From the NCBI GenBank assembly GCA_963734625.1, contig CAVTHW010000010.1, forward strand, positions 8,227 through 72,226: a stretch of DNA of 64,000 nucleotides, in the 5' to 3' direction. Positions 27,194 through 35,807 of this stretch are shown here, in pieces. Origin of the DNA: CAVTHW01 sp963734625 (GTDB lineage Bacteria; Acidobacteriota; Terriglobia; Bryobacterales; Bryobacteraceae). Below the pieces are notes generated by a model that ran no database searches, was not told the DNA's origin, and saw nothing but the letters and a program-made list of their open reading frames with translations. Both the position numbers and the translations under genes were made by a program. Numbering within the stretch: position 1 is the stretch's first letter; each line of letters begins with the position of its first letter.

Positions 27194-27208
27194 CCACCTC
27201 GCCGCTGG

Positions 27209-28786
27209 TTATCGGAACACGATCAGGTCGTTGATGGAGATGTCGGCTCCTTTGGAACCGGGATAGGGCTCGCCCAGAACCACAAGGCGGAGAGTGTGGC
27301 TGCCGCTCTTCAGCTTGAAGGCGTGCCAGACGGCCTCGTCGCCTTTGGAACTGGCCTCGTCGGAGTACACGTCCACGGCCCGCTCCAGCTTGCCGTCCAG
27401 GTACACCTCGGCCTTGCCGCCGTTGGGGAGATAGGAGCCCACGACAATGGCGCCGGTGCCCTGGAACAGGATGGAGACTTCCGCGCCCTTTTCACTGCTG
27501 GTGCGCACGGGCCTGGCGTTGCGGCCCGGTTGCCCTCCCTGGGTCCAATTCCCTTTCCAGTTCCAGCGGGCGTTGTCGACGGCGACGCGTTCGACGGGCG
27601 AGCCGTAATCGTCCCAGAGCGGGACATTTACGGCTCTCGGCGATTGCGTTCTCACGATGATCTTGTCACCCTCCAGACGGCCGCCGGTGCGCATGACCAT
27701 CGCCAGAGCCCGCTTCTGGTTACTCTCGACGATGCCGCGGAACGAGTAATCGGTGTATTGGAACTGGCGGTCGGCGATGGCGGGGATCCCGGATTTCCAC
27801 TCGTCCGGAATTCGCTTGTAGCCCAGCATGACGCCGACGATGCCCGCGGCGCTGGACGGGTTGCAATCGGAGTCCTGCCCGCACCTGGTGCTGATGTTGA
27901 CGGTCTTGCCGATGTCGCCCCCTCCGTAAAGCAGCCCCAGAGCGATGTAGGCGCCGTTGAGCTTGGCGTCGATGTTGAACGGCCGCATCGCACCCGACGG
28001 GCAAGGCTCATCCTTGTCCCACTTCTCCTCGACAAGGTTCCAGACCTTGATCCAATCGCCGGGGTTCTGTTTCGACCAGGCCAGTAGATCGGATATCAGC
28101 CTCCCGTAGGGGCTCTTCGCCGGCAGGCAGGCCGCGCCGGCCTCAACGATCTTGCGCGGATCGTTCTCAAAGAATGCGGCCGAATACATGCACGATACGA
28201 ACACCCCACCGAGGATGCCGTCTCCGTAATTCATTACCCGGCCTGTCCGCAGGGCCACGGCGCTGGCGGCCTGTGGAAGCCCCGGCGTCATCATGCCTAT
28301 AAAATCGGCTTCGATCTGGAAGTCGATGTCGTTGGCGTGGGCATTGTACTTGGGGGTGCCGGAGAGGGTCGCTGGAACGCCTCGCCGGAGCGCGCGGCGC
28401 GCCGCGAGGTTGGCGTGCCACAGGCCGTACTTGGCATCCCTGAAGGCTGCGCCAAAATCCTCGGTGGTGGCATCGAGCCCTTTCTCATCGAGGACCTTGG
28501 CGAAGGTCATATCCACGTAGAGATCGTCCTGGCCGAGGGAGTTATTGACCCGGTCCGGCGTCCAGGGCTGCAATTTATCCTCGGGGTAAAGTGCGGCCAA
28601 GGCGCGGAACTCGGTGGGCGCTCCGTAGCTGACGCCGATCATCTGGCCGGCCCAGCCGCCTTCGATCTTGTCCCGCAGATCAGCTACCGTGATCTCCTTC
28701 TGTGCGGAGGCCGCGACGAGCGAAACCGCCAGGAAGACGACGCAGAGTAGCGCGAATGCTACCAAGAGAAATGACTTGTGATGCAT
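27209..28786 (-). CDS. Secreted ADP-ribosylglycohydrolase-family protein
   Basis: 525 residues from ATG 28786. A signal peptide is present (SFLLVAFALLCVVFLAVSLVAASAQ). The ADP-ribosylglycohydrolase fold is indicated by DKIEGGWAGQMIGVSYGAPTEF, QDDLYVDMTF (metal ligands D-D-x-x-x-D), the mid-domain NDIDFQIEADFIG and GQDSDCNPSSAAGIVGVMLG, equivalent to the second metal motif (D-x-D-[ST]). A C-terminal beta-sandwich of about 130 residues (ARPVRTSSEKGAEVSILFQGTGAIVVGS ... LRLVVLGEPYPGSKG) resembles a carbohydrate-binding domain. First gene of the operon with ribokinase and a sugar permease, suggesting release of ribose from an external substrate. Confidence 0.8.
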   Translation of the reverse strand: MHHKSFLLVAFALLCVVFLAVSLVAASAQKEITVADLRDKIEGGWAGQMIGVSYGAPTEFRALAALYPEDKLQPWTPDRVNNSLGQDDLYVDMTFAKVLDEKGLDATTEDFGAAFRDAKYGLWHANLAARRALRRGVPATLSGTPKYNAHANDIDFQIEADFIGMMTPGLPQAASAVALRTGRVMNYGDGILGGVFVSCMYSAAFFENDPRKIVEAGAACLPAKSPYGRLISDLLAWSKQNPGDWIKVWNLVEEKWDKDEPCPSGAMRPFNIDAKLNGAYIALGLLYGGGDIGKTVNISTRCGQDSDCNPSSAAGIVGVMLGYKRIPDEWKSGIPAIADRQFQYTDYSFRGIVESNQKRALAMVMRTGGRLEGDKIIVRTQSPRAVNVPLWDDYGSPVERVAVDNARWNWKGNWTQGGQPGRNARPVRTSSEKGAEVSILFQGTGAIVVGSYLPNGGKAEVYLDGKLERAVDVYSDEASSKGDEAVWHAFKLKSGSHTLRLVVLGEPYPGSKGADISINDLIVFR

Positions 28787-28974
28787 GGGGGCCTCGGATT
28801 TCAAGCGGTCCAAACCACAATTCCGTTATGGCCTCGCGGCCGAAATGAGCATACCACAATCGGTGTGCCTGGGCGCCGCCGGACCGCAGCCCCTAGCCTG
28901 ACGCCACGGTGGTTGTGGTATCCTACGAGGGTAACCAAACGAGATAAAGAGAAGACAAGGAGCATCCACTCTAG

Positions 28975-29244
28975 ATGGCACTGGCGGCTGACGTCAAAAG
29001 TCGAGTAATCGGACTGCACCGGGTGCATCAGTCCGATACGGGTTCCCCTGAGGTGCAGGTCGCGATTCTGAGTCAGCGTATCGTCGAGCTCACCGGGCAT
29101 TTTAAGACACATCAGAAGGACCATCACTCGCGACGCGGCCTGCTGGCCATGGTGGCCCGGCGCCGGCGGCTCTTGAAGTACCTGAAGAGCGTCAGCCCGG
29201 AGAGGTACCAGACGCTGATTCTGAAGTTGGGAATCCGCCGCTAG
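28975..29244 (+). CDS. rpsO: 30S ribosomal protein S15
   Basis: 89 residues, full length. The S15 signature HRVHQSDTGSPEVQVAILSQRIVELTGHFKTH and HHSRRGLLAMVARRRRLLKYL is complete. S15 binds the central domain of 16S rRNA early in 30S assembly. An AAGGAG lies 12 nt upstream of the ATG. It is followed by pnp in the conserved rpsO-pnp order. Confidence 0.97.
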   Translation: MALAADVKSRVIGLHRVHQSDTGSPEVQVAILSQRIVELTGHFKTHQKDHHSRRGLLAMVARRRRLLKYLKSVSPERYQTLILKLGIRR

Positions 29245-29331
29245 GGTGCGAGGCGGGCGAGAGCCTTGCCGTCCATCAGCGATACAGAGCCGGGAAACGA
29301 AATAGCCGGCCGGGTGCAGAACCCGCTGAGC

Positions 29332-29352
29332 GGCGTTCCGTCCTGGAACGCC
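29332..29352 (+). promoter_or_regulatory. Hairpin in the rpsO-pnp intergenic leader
   Basis: GGCGTTCC (29332-29339) pairs perfectly with GGAACGCC (29345-29352) around a 5-nt loop, about 108 bp before the pnp start. No T-tract follows, so it is not a classical terminator. In Escherichia coli the rpsO-pnp spacer folds into an RNase III-cleaved structure used in pnp autocontrol; this hairpin could be an analogue. Confidence 0.45.
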
Positions 29353-29459
29353 AGGCCAAATATTGTCAACTCCAGTCTCCAAGCGGGGCAGGTCTGTGCG
29401 CCGCCCCGAATATTACATGGCCGCCCCGCGGGGGCTGGCAGAGGTTGGAGAAACTATCT

Positions 29460-31568
29460 ATGATACATACCGTTGAGATCGACCTGGGTGGTCGAAAAGT
29501 CAGCCTGGAGACAGGCAAAGTAGCGAGACAGGCACATGGCGCCGTGGTCGTCCGGATGGGCGACACGGTGGTCCTGGTGACCGCATGCAGCAATGAGGAG
29601 CCGAAGGTTGGGGCTTCTTTCTTCCCCCTCACGGTGGATTACCGTGAGAACACTTACGCCGCCGGGAGATTCCCGGGTGGATTCATCAAGCGCGAAGGCC
29701 GGCCCAGCGAGCGGGAGGTCCTCACCTGCCGCATGATCGACCGGCCGCTCCGGCCGCTGTTCCCCAAGGGCTACTCCTGCGAGACGCAGATCATCGGGAT
29801 GGTGCTGTCCGCCGATCCGGACGTGGATCCGTCCCCCTTGGCGATGTTGGGGGCCACCGCCGCGCTGGCCATTTCCGACATCCCGTTCGAGCACGTGCTC
29901 GCCGCGGTCACCGTCAGCAGCGTGAACGGCGAGTTGATCGCCAATCCCTCCCATTCAAGCCTCCGTGAATCGAAGTTGAATATCGTGGTGGCGGCCACCG
30001 ACGATGGAATCGTGATGGTGGAGGCCGGCGCTTCGCAGGTCTCCGAGGCCGAGGTGCTGGCGGCCATCGAGTTCGGTCACCAGAACTGCCGCAAGCTTAC
30101 GGCGGGCATCCGGGAACTGGTCGCCAAAGCCGGCAAGCCCAAGCGCGTACACACGCCTCCGGCGATCAACCAGGAGATGTACGATAAGATCGCCGCGGAG
30201 TGGCGCGCGGAGCTGAGCGACGCGCTCAACACCGAGAAGTACCCGAAACTCGAGAGCCACCAACGGGTCCACGCGGCCCGCGCCAAGGCCGTCGAGTCGT
30301 TCCCCGAAGAGCAGAGAGCCGAAGCGGGCACTCTGTTCAGCCGGTTGAGGGAACGGATTTTCCGCGACGAGATGCTCGACGCGCGGCGTCGGCCCGACGG
30401 GCGCGCCTTCGACAAGATCCGCCAGCTTGGCGTCGAGACCGGGGTCCTGCCTCGCACGCACGGTTCCGGGCTGTTCACCCGCGGCGAGACGCAGGCGGTG
30501 GTGACGGTCACGCTGGGCACCAAGGACGACGAGCAGCGCCTGGAGTTGCTGGAGAGCGGTGAAGCCTCCAAGCGCTTCATGCTGCACTACAACTTCCCGC
30601 CCTTCAGCGTGGGCGAGGTCGGTTTCATGCGCGGGCCGGGACGCCGCGAGATCGGACACGGAGCGCTGGCCGAGCGCGCGCTGGCGCCTGTGATTCCGGA
30701 CGAGAAGAGCTTCCCTTACACCATGCGCGTGGTGAGCGACATTCTGGAGTCGAACGGCTCCAGTTCCCAGGCCAGTGTCTGCGGCGCCACGCTGGCGCTG
30801 ATGGATGCCGGCGTGCCGATCTCGGCCCCGGTGGCGGGCATCGCCATGGGCCTGGTGAAGGAGGGCGAGAAGTACGCCATCCTGACCGATATCGCCGGAG
30901 CCGAGGACCATTACGGCGACATGGACTTCAAAGTAGCGGGCACCCGCGCGGGGATCACCGCCCTGCAAATGGACATCAAGGTCACCAATATCACGGCCAG
31001 CATCATGCAGGAGGCGCTGGAACAGGCGCGCCGGGCGCGGATGTTCATCCTCGACAAGATCGAGGGACACATCGAAAAGCCGAGGGAGACAATGTCGCCC
31101 TTCGCGCCGCGCATCTACACCCTGACCATCCCGACCGACAAGATCCGAGAGGTGATTGGACCGGGAGGGAAGATGATCCGCAGCATCATCGAGCAAACCA
31201 GCGTGAAGATCGACGTCGAGGACGACGGGACCGTGAAGATCTTCGCCGCCGACGGCCCTTCGGCCGCCAAGGCCATCCAGATGATCACCGACATCGCGGC
31301 CGTGGCCGAGGTCGGTAAGACCTATCTTGGCAAAGTGGTTCGGATAGTGGAGTTCGGGGCGTTCGTGGAGATCTTCCCCGGCACCGACGGACTGCTGCAC
31401 ATCAGCGAGATCTCCGAGAGCCGCGTCCGCGTCGTCCGCGACGAGCTCAAGGAAGGCGACCAGATCCTGGTGAAGGTGCTGGCGCTGGAAGGCAACAAGA
31501 TCAAGCTGAGCCGCAAAGCGATCCTCCGCGAGCAGCGCGAGAAACTCAAGACCGACAACAAAGACTGA
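29460..31568 (+). CDS. pnp: Polyribonucleotide nucleotidyltransferase (PNPase)
   Basis: 702 residues, normal length. Phosphorolytic 3'-5' exoribonuclease of the RNA degradosome. First RNase PH domain: VDYRENTYAAGRFPGGFIKREGRPSE; second: DGRAFDKIR, FPPFSVGEVGFMRGPGRREIGHGALAERAL and DIAGAEDHYGDMDFKVAG with the catalytic Asp residues. KH domain: IREVIGPGGKMIRSIIEQT. S1 domain: GKVVRIVEFGAFVEIFPGTDGLLHISEIS. Start ATG 29460 has GGAG 11 nt upstream; the frame is also open to a TTG at 29445. Confidence 0.97.
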   Translation: MIHTVEIDLGGRKVSLETGKVARQAHGAVVVRMGDTVVLVTACSNEEPKVGASFFPLTVDYRENTYAAGRFPGGFIKREGRPSEREVLTCRMIDRPLRPLFPKGYSCETQIIGMVLSADPDVDPSPLAMLGATAALAISDIPFEHVLAAVTVSSVNGELIANPSHSSLRESKLNIVVAATDDGIVMVEAGASQVSEAEVLAAIEFGHQNCRKLTAGIRELVAKAGKPKRVHTPPAINQEMYDKIAAEWRAELSDALNTEKYPKLESHQRVHAARAKAVESFPEEQRAEAGTLFSRLRERIFRDEMLDARRRPDGRAFDKIRQLGVETGVLPRTHGSGLFTRGETQAVVTVTLGTKDDEQRLELLESGEASKRFMLHYNFPPFSVGEVGFMRGPGRREIGHGALAERALAPVIPDEKSFPYTMRVVSDILESNGSSSQASVCGATLALMDAGVPISAPVAGIAMGLVKEGEKYAILTDIAGAEDHYGDMDFKVAGTRAGITALQMDIKVTNITASIMQEALEQARRARMFILDKIEGHIEKPRETMSPFAPRIYTLTIPTDKIREVIGPGGKMIRSIIEQTSVKIDVEDDGTVKIFAADGPSAAKAIQMITDIAAVAEVGKTYLGKVVRIVEFGAFVEIFPGTDGLLHISEISESRVRVVRDELKEGDQILVKVLALEGNKIKLSRKAILREQREKLKTDNKD

Positions 31569-31575
31569 GGAGGCC

Positions 31576-32448
31576 TTGCAAACCCTGTTGACGTCGCCGC
31601 GGCCCGGTCAGTATGACGGGCTGCGCGCGACCCTCCGCTACTTGATGCAGACGGAGGTGCATGTCTACGCCTTCGCCATCGCCGCCTCGGTTCTGCTTTC
31701 CTTCTTCCCGTTCCTCAACGTAATCCTGTCCATCTGCCGCTACGTGCTGCGCTGGCCGGCCGCGGTCAACGCCATCTACCTGGCGCTCTCCGACTTCTTC
31801 CCCGAGCAGGTGGGCGACTTCATCCGTTATAACGTGACGATTATCGTCAGCGACCGGGGGTTGCGGCTGGGCTCCCTGGCGCTCCTGCTGTTTGTGGCCA
31901 ACGGCGTCTTCGAGCCGCTGGAAGTGGCCCTGAACCGGGCTTGGGGCGTTACCCGGAACCGGCCTTACTGGCGCAATCAGCTCATCAGCCTGGGGCTGAT
32001 CCTGATCTGCGGAACCCTGGCGATGCTGTCGATGATGTTCGCGGCCCTGAACTACGCGATCGCGCCTCACGTGCTCGGCCCGCAGTCGCCGCTGACTGAA
32101 ATGTTGGCGCTGCTCTTCTTCAAGGTGGCGGCCATCCCACTGTCGATGCTGGCGCTTTTCCTGGTTTACTGGCTGTTGCCGAACCGGAAGATCCCGCCCC
32201 GGCAGGTGATCCCCGCCGCCATTGTGGTCGGACTGGTGCTGGAGGCGGTGAAATACATCAACCTGCTGGCCTGGCCCATTATGCGCGCCAAGCTCTGGAA
32301 TGAGTATGGGCCGTTCTACTACTCCGCGAGCATAGTGATATCGAGCTTCTTCGCCGCCATGGTCGTGCTGGCCGGCGCGGAATGGTCCGCCCGCGGCGGG
32401 GTGCGGGCGGAAAATCTGGCAGTTGCACGCCCGCCGGGAATTGGATAG
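31576..32448 (+). CDS. YihY/BrkB family inner-membrane protein
   Basis: 290 residues with six hydrophobic segments. The N-terminal pattern VYAFAIAASVLLSFFPFLNVILSI and the motifs LLFVANGVFEPLEVALNRAWGV and LFLVYWLLPNRKIPPRQVIPAAIVVGLVLEAVKY are those of the YihY/BrkB family, once misassigned as RNase BN. Start is taken at TTG 31576, 8 bp after the pnp stop, with GAGGAGG 2-3 nt upstream; a second in-frame TTG at 31588 is an alternative. Function unknown; possibly co-transcribed with pnp. Confidence 0.82.
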   Translation: MQTLLTSPRPGQYDGLRATLRYLMQTEVHVYAFAIAASVLLSFFPFLNVILSICRYVLRWPAAVNAIYLALSDFFPEQVGDFIRYNVTIIVSDRGLRLGSLALLLFVANGVFEPLEVALNRAWGVTRNRPYWRNQLISLGLILICGTLAMLSMMFAALNYAIAPHVLGPQSPLTEMLALLFFKVAAIPLSMLALFLVYWLLPNRKIPPRQVIPAAIVVGLVLEAVKYINLLAWPIMRAKLWNEYGPFYYSASIVISSFFAAMVVLAGAEWSARGGVRAENLAVARPPGIG

Positions 32449-32510
32449 ACTCAGCATGAGCCGGGCTCCATATCCCGGTATCGCAATCGTCTAAGAAGAG
32501 GTCTGATCAG

Positions 32511-33928
32511 ATGGAAGGGACCCAGGATCCTAGCCGTAGAGATTTTGTTAAGGCTGCCAGCGTAGTGACGGCCGCCACCGCCGCGGGCGTTTTTGGCGCT
32601 CCGGCGATTCAGAAGGTGAAGGCAGCCAATGATCGGGTGCAGTATGGCGTCGTTGGGACCGGCTCGCGTGGCAGCTACCTATTGCGCCACATGAGCGGTC
32701 TGGACAACGGCCAATGCGTCGCCGTATGCGACGACTACCCGCCGAATCTGAAGCAGGGCGTCACGTTCGCGGGCACCAATCCGCAGGCATTCGCTAACTA
32801 TCAGGATCTGCTGGCGCGCAAGGACATCGACGCCGTGGTCGTGGTCACGCCCTTGTACCAGCATTTCCCCGTTACTCGCGACGTCCTGCTGTCCGGCAAG
32901 CACGTGTTTTGCGAGAAGAGCTTGGTCTTCAAGGCCGAAGAGGTCCACGCGCTGCGGGCGCTTTCCAACGAGAGGCCGAAGCAGATCCTCCAGGTTGGCT
33001 TGCAGCGGCGCTATAGCAAGTTCTACCAAGCCGCCAAAGATATGGTTGCGAAGGGCCTGATCGGCAAGGTCAGCCACATCGAGGGGATGTGGCACCGCAA
33101 CACATTCGCCAAGGATCCGTGGAACAAGCCCGTCCCCAAGGATCGCACGGACCGGCAGTGGAACTGGCGCAAGTACAAGGATTTGTCGGGCGGGCTGACG
33201 GCCGAACTGGGCTCCCACCAGGTGGACGTGGCCGACTGGATGTTCGGATCCACGCCGGAATTTGTCACCGGTATCGGCGGCCTGAATTTCATCAAGGATG
33301 GCCGCAACATTTACGACAACGTCCAGACTATCTTTACCAGTACCCGGGGGGCAGAAGATGTTGTACAGCGTCCATCACCACCAACCGGCATCTGGCCTTG
33401 TTTGGGGGGACACGCAATGAGTTCGGTGAGTGCATCATGGGCACGGAAGGCACCATCGAGATCACCGTGGGCACAGACACCGAACCGACGATCGCGCTGT
33501 GGTACACCGAACCTAAGGCCGCTACCGTCACTCCGGCAAGCACGACCAAGAAGGAAACCACCGTCGCGGGCGCGTCGATGGCGAGCACCGGCGCGGGCGC
33601 CCGGGGTATGCCCATTCTTCTGGACCGGGACCAGATGCGCGGCAATGAGTCCTTCCTGGAGAAGGAACTGAAGTTCGCGCGCCGCTGGTTGTACTCCAAG
33701 GGAGTGATGCTTCCCGAGGAAGACCGGAACCCCGTCGATGTTGAGATGGAGAGTTTCTTCAACTCCTGCAAGACCGGACAGCGGCCCAAAGCGGATCTCG
33801 AGGTCGGGCTGGCCGACGCTACCACCGTGATTTTGTCCAACCTGGCCATGGACGAAGGACGCCGAGTGTATTTCAACGAGATGGATAAGATGGGCCGCGG
33901 CGAGGCTGCCGCTCCCAAGAAGTCTTAG
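32511..33928 (+). CDS. Tat-exported Gfo/Idh/MocA family oxidoreductase, frameshifted
   Basis: The N-terminus SRRDFVKAASVVTAATAAG is a Tat signal, followed by the NAD(P)-binding fold (VQYGVVGTGSRGSYLL, VAVCDDYPPN, VVVVTPLYQHFPVTRDVLLSGKHVFCEKSL with the catalytic EK) and the C-terminal barrel (ELGSHQVDVADWMFGSTPEFVTGIGG). Between 33340 and 33385 three single-base events shift the frame, one in a run of six G; beyond it NRHLALFGGTRNEFGECIMGTEGTIEIT continues normally to the stop. Total about 470 residues. Exported members act on external sugars or polyols. The ATG has AAGAGG 9 nt upstream. The gene is followed by a hairpin. Confidence 0.82.
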
Positions 33929-33936
33929 TTCCAACC

Positions 33937-33961
33937 GGGCGGCGCCGCGCGTGCGCCGCCC
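33937..33961 (+). terminator. Hairpin after the Gfo/Idh/MocA gene
   Basis: GGGCGGCGC (33937-33945) pairs perfectly with GCGCCGCCC (33953-33961) around a 7-nt loop, 8 bp after the stop codon. There is no strong T-tract (ACTCCTTCC follows), so termination may be partial. Confidence 0.55.
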
Positions 33962-34031
33962 ACTCCTTCCCCGAAGATTCCCCGTTGTAAGGCTGGCTCA
34001 GCGCCAGGGCGAGTGCTATTGTGGTCACGAA

Positions 34032-34108
34032 GGGCGGTTAGCTCAGTTGGTTAGAGCGCCTGCCTTACAAGCAGGAGGCCGCAAGTTCAAGTCTTGCACC
34101 GCCCACCA
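34032..34108 (+). tRNA. tRNA-Val(UAC)
   Basis: A complete cloverleaf of 77 nt including an encoded CCA. The acceptor stem GGGCGGT pairs with ACCGCCC, the D arm is GCTC/GAGC, the anticodon stem CCTGC/GCAGG encloses loop CTTACAA with anticodon TAC, and the T arm GCAAG/CTTGC encloses TTCAAGT. Confidence 0.97.
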
Positions 34109-34250
34109 CGGACGCAGTGCGGGCAGAGCGAGCTTATTATTAACTATTAGCAATGATCTGCCTCTAAAGTGGCCCGAACGCAACTGGCGCCAGGAGAATA
34201 GATGGATGCCCGGTAACCTGGCCCTCGGTAGAAACGCCTAGACTGTTACT

Positions 34251-34676
34251 ATGACCAAGAAGCTGCTTTTTGTTTGTGCAATTGTCTGTGTTGTGGCGAT
34301 GGTCGCTCTAGCGGCCGATGCCATCACCGGCAAATGGATTTATGAACAGGCTGGCCGCCAAGGCGGCACGCCTCGACAGACGACGTTGGACCTGAAGGCC
34401 TCAGGCACAACGCTGACCGGCACGGTAACGGCGCCCGGCCGTGGTGGTGGCGGCGGCGGCGCCGCGCCTGCTGCACCCGCGGCAACCGCAATCTCGAACG
34501 GTAAAGTGGACGGGAATAACATCTCCTTCGACGTGGTTCGGGAGACGCAGGCGGGGTCCATGACCACGAAGTATACAGGCACGGTAGCCGGCGCCGAACT
34601 GAATCTGAAGATCACCTCGAACCGGGGTGGCCAGGACACGACGGTGGAAGCGGTAGCGAAGAGGGCTGCCAACTAA
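34251..34676 (+). CDS. Small secreted protein of unknown function
   Basis: 141 residues: signal peptide MTKKLLFVCAIVCVVAMVALAADA, then a predicted small beta-barrel (ITGKWIYEQ, TTLDLKASGTTLTGTVTAPG, ISNGKVDGNNISFDVVRE, TTKYTGTVAGAELNLKITS) interrupted by a Gly/Ala-rich insert (RGGGGGGAAPAAPAA). The pattern is common among acidobacterial exported proteins of unknown role. A strong terminator follows at 34716-34750. Confidence 0.7.
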   Translation: MTKKLLFVCAIVCVVAMVALAADAITGKWIYEQAGRQGGTPRQTTLDLKASGTTLTGTVTAPGRGGGGGGAAPAAPAATAISNGKVDGNNISFDVVRETQAGSMTTKYTGTVAGAELNLKITSNRGGQDTTVEAVAKRAAN

Positions 34677-34715
34677 CGCGCTCTGCGCTGTCCGTTGTGA
34701 TGGATTAAGAAACAG

Positions 34716-34750
34716 GCCTTGCCGCGTCTACGCGCGGCAAGGCTTTTTTT
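34716..34750 (+). terminator. Rho-independent terminator
   Basis: GCCTTGCCGCG (34716-34726) pairs perfectly with CGCGGCAAGGC (34733-34743) around a 6-nt loop and is followed by seven T residues. It ends the secreted-protein transcript and stands 14 bp before the transposase remnant. Confidence 0.92.
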
Positions 34751-34764
34751 GTCTTATCAGAGGC

Positions 34765-35745
34765 TTGTCCCGGCACCGGTTCGAGACTTACCTTGACAAG
34801 GTGTTTGACTTCTCCCGACTGGCGGGTGCGCTGCCGGAAGGCCGCCAGTCTCCTCGGCACCCCTGGCAGAAGGTGTTTGATGCCGTCTTCCTGGGGGCGG
34901 CCATGCAGATGCGCAGCCTGCTGCAGATCGAGGCCGAGTGCCGCAGTGGGGCGTTGGCCAAGCGGATTGGGCCGCTCAGCGCCGACACCATCGGCTATGC
35001 GCTCCAACGTCAGTCGCCCGAGCCCGTCTTCACCCTCGGCTGCGAGGTGGCTCGCCGTCTGAAGCGCAACGGAGTTCTGCGCTCGGATTGGTCCCGCGGC
35101 CGGATGGTGGCCGCCGTGGATGGCATTGAAATCTGCAGTTCCTTCGCTCGCTGCTGCGACGCCTGCATGCAACGGGAGGTGCAACATAAGGTCCGCGGCG
35201 AGATGCGCACCGATATCCAGTACTATCATCGGATCGTCGCGGTGGTGACCGTCAGTACCCGGTTCCCATCCCGCTGGGCATTCGCTTCCAGAAAGATGGG
35301 GAGGCCGAAGTGCCCTGTGCACTTGCCTTGTTGCAGGATCTGGTCGGCCAGTTGGGGCGCCGCTTCCTGGATCTGCTGGTAGGCAATGCCCTGTATCTGC
35401 AAGCGCCCTTCGTCCGAGAAGTGGAACGTTTGGGCCTGGACTGGGCCTTCACTCTGAAAGAGAATCAGCCGGAATTGTTGCGCGAGGCCGAGCGCTTCAC
35501 CACCGCACCGCCAGTTGCAGTCCAGCCGGAGTCTGACCGGGAGCTTCGCTGGTGGCATTTGCCGGAAGTCGATTGGCCCGTCGCCGATCGCCTGGTGCGA
35601 GTGATCAAAACGGTTCGCACCGACCACCAACGCCAGGTGACCGTCAGCCAAGACGGCGAGCATCTGAAGAAAAGCAAGACAGAGGTGGTGGTGGAGAGCA
35701 CCAATTTCTACGCCACGAATTTCGAACTTGGCTCGATCCCCCCGC
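34765..35745 (+). pseudogene. DDE transposase remnant, frameshifted and lacking its C-terminus
   Basis: The first frame (34765-35270) has PWQKVFDAVFLGAAMQMRSL, AAVDGIEICSSFARCCDACM (first catalytic Asp) and IQYYHRIVAVV. After a missing base near 35269 the second frame continues with FLDLLVGNALYLQAPFVREVERLGLDWAFTLKENQPELL and VVVESTNFYATNF. The expected last 100 residues with the RWDIEN-type Glu are absent; homology stops near 35745 and the frame stays open into the MFS gene. The relative at 44551-45760 shares the layout (VLDGHELHASYRRHC, YYHRQV, LYATAPFLNFL). No inverted repeats were found around it. Confidence 0.8.
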
Positions 35746-35807
35746 TATTCATCCATCAACTCTTCCTCCCCCCTCCCTGTTTTTCTGGCGGCGGCGGCCG
35801 TGCTATT

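Noticed and set aside
29955..31400. Long minus-strand frame opposite pnp
   Set aside because: It is an antisense shadow of PNPase with no family pattern of its own.
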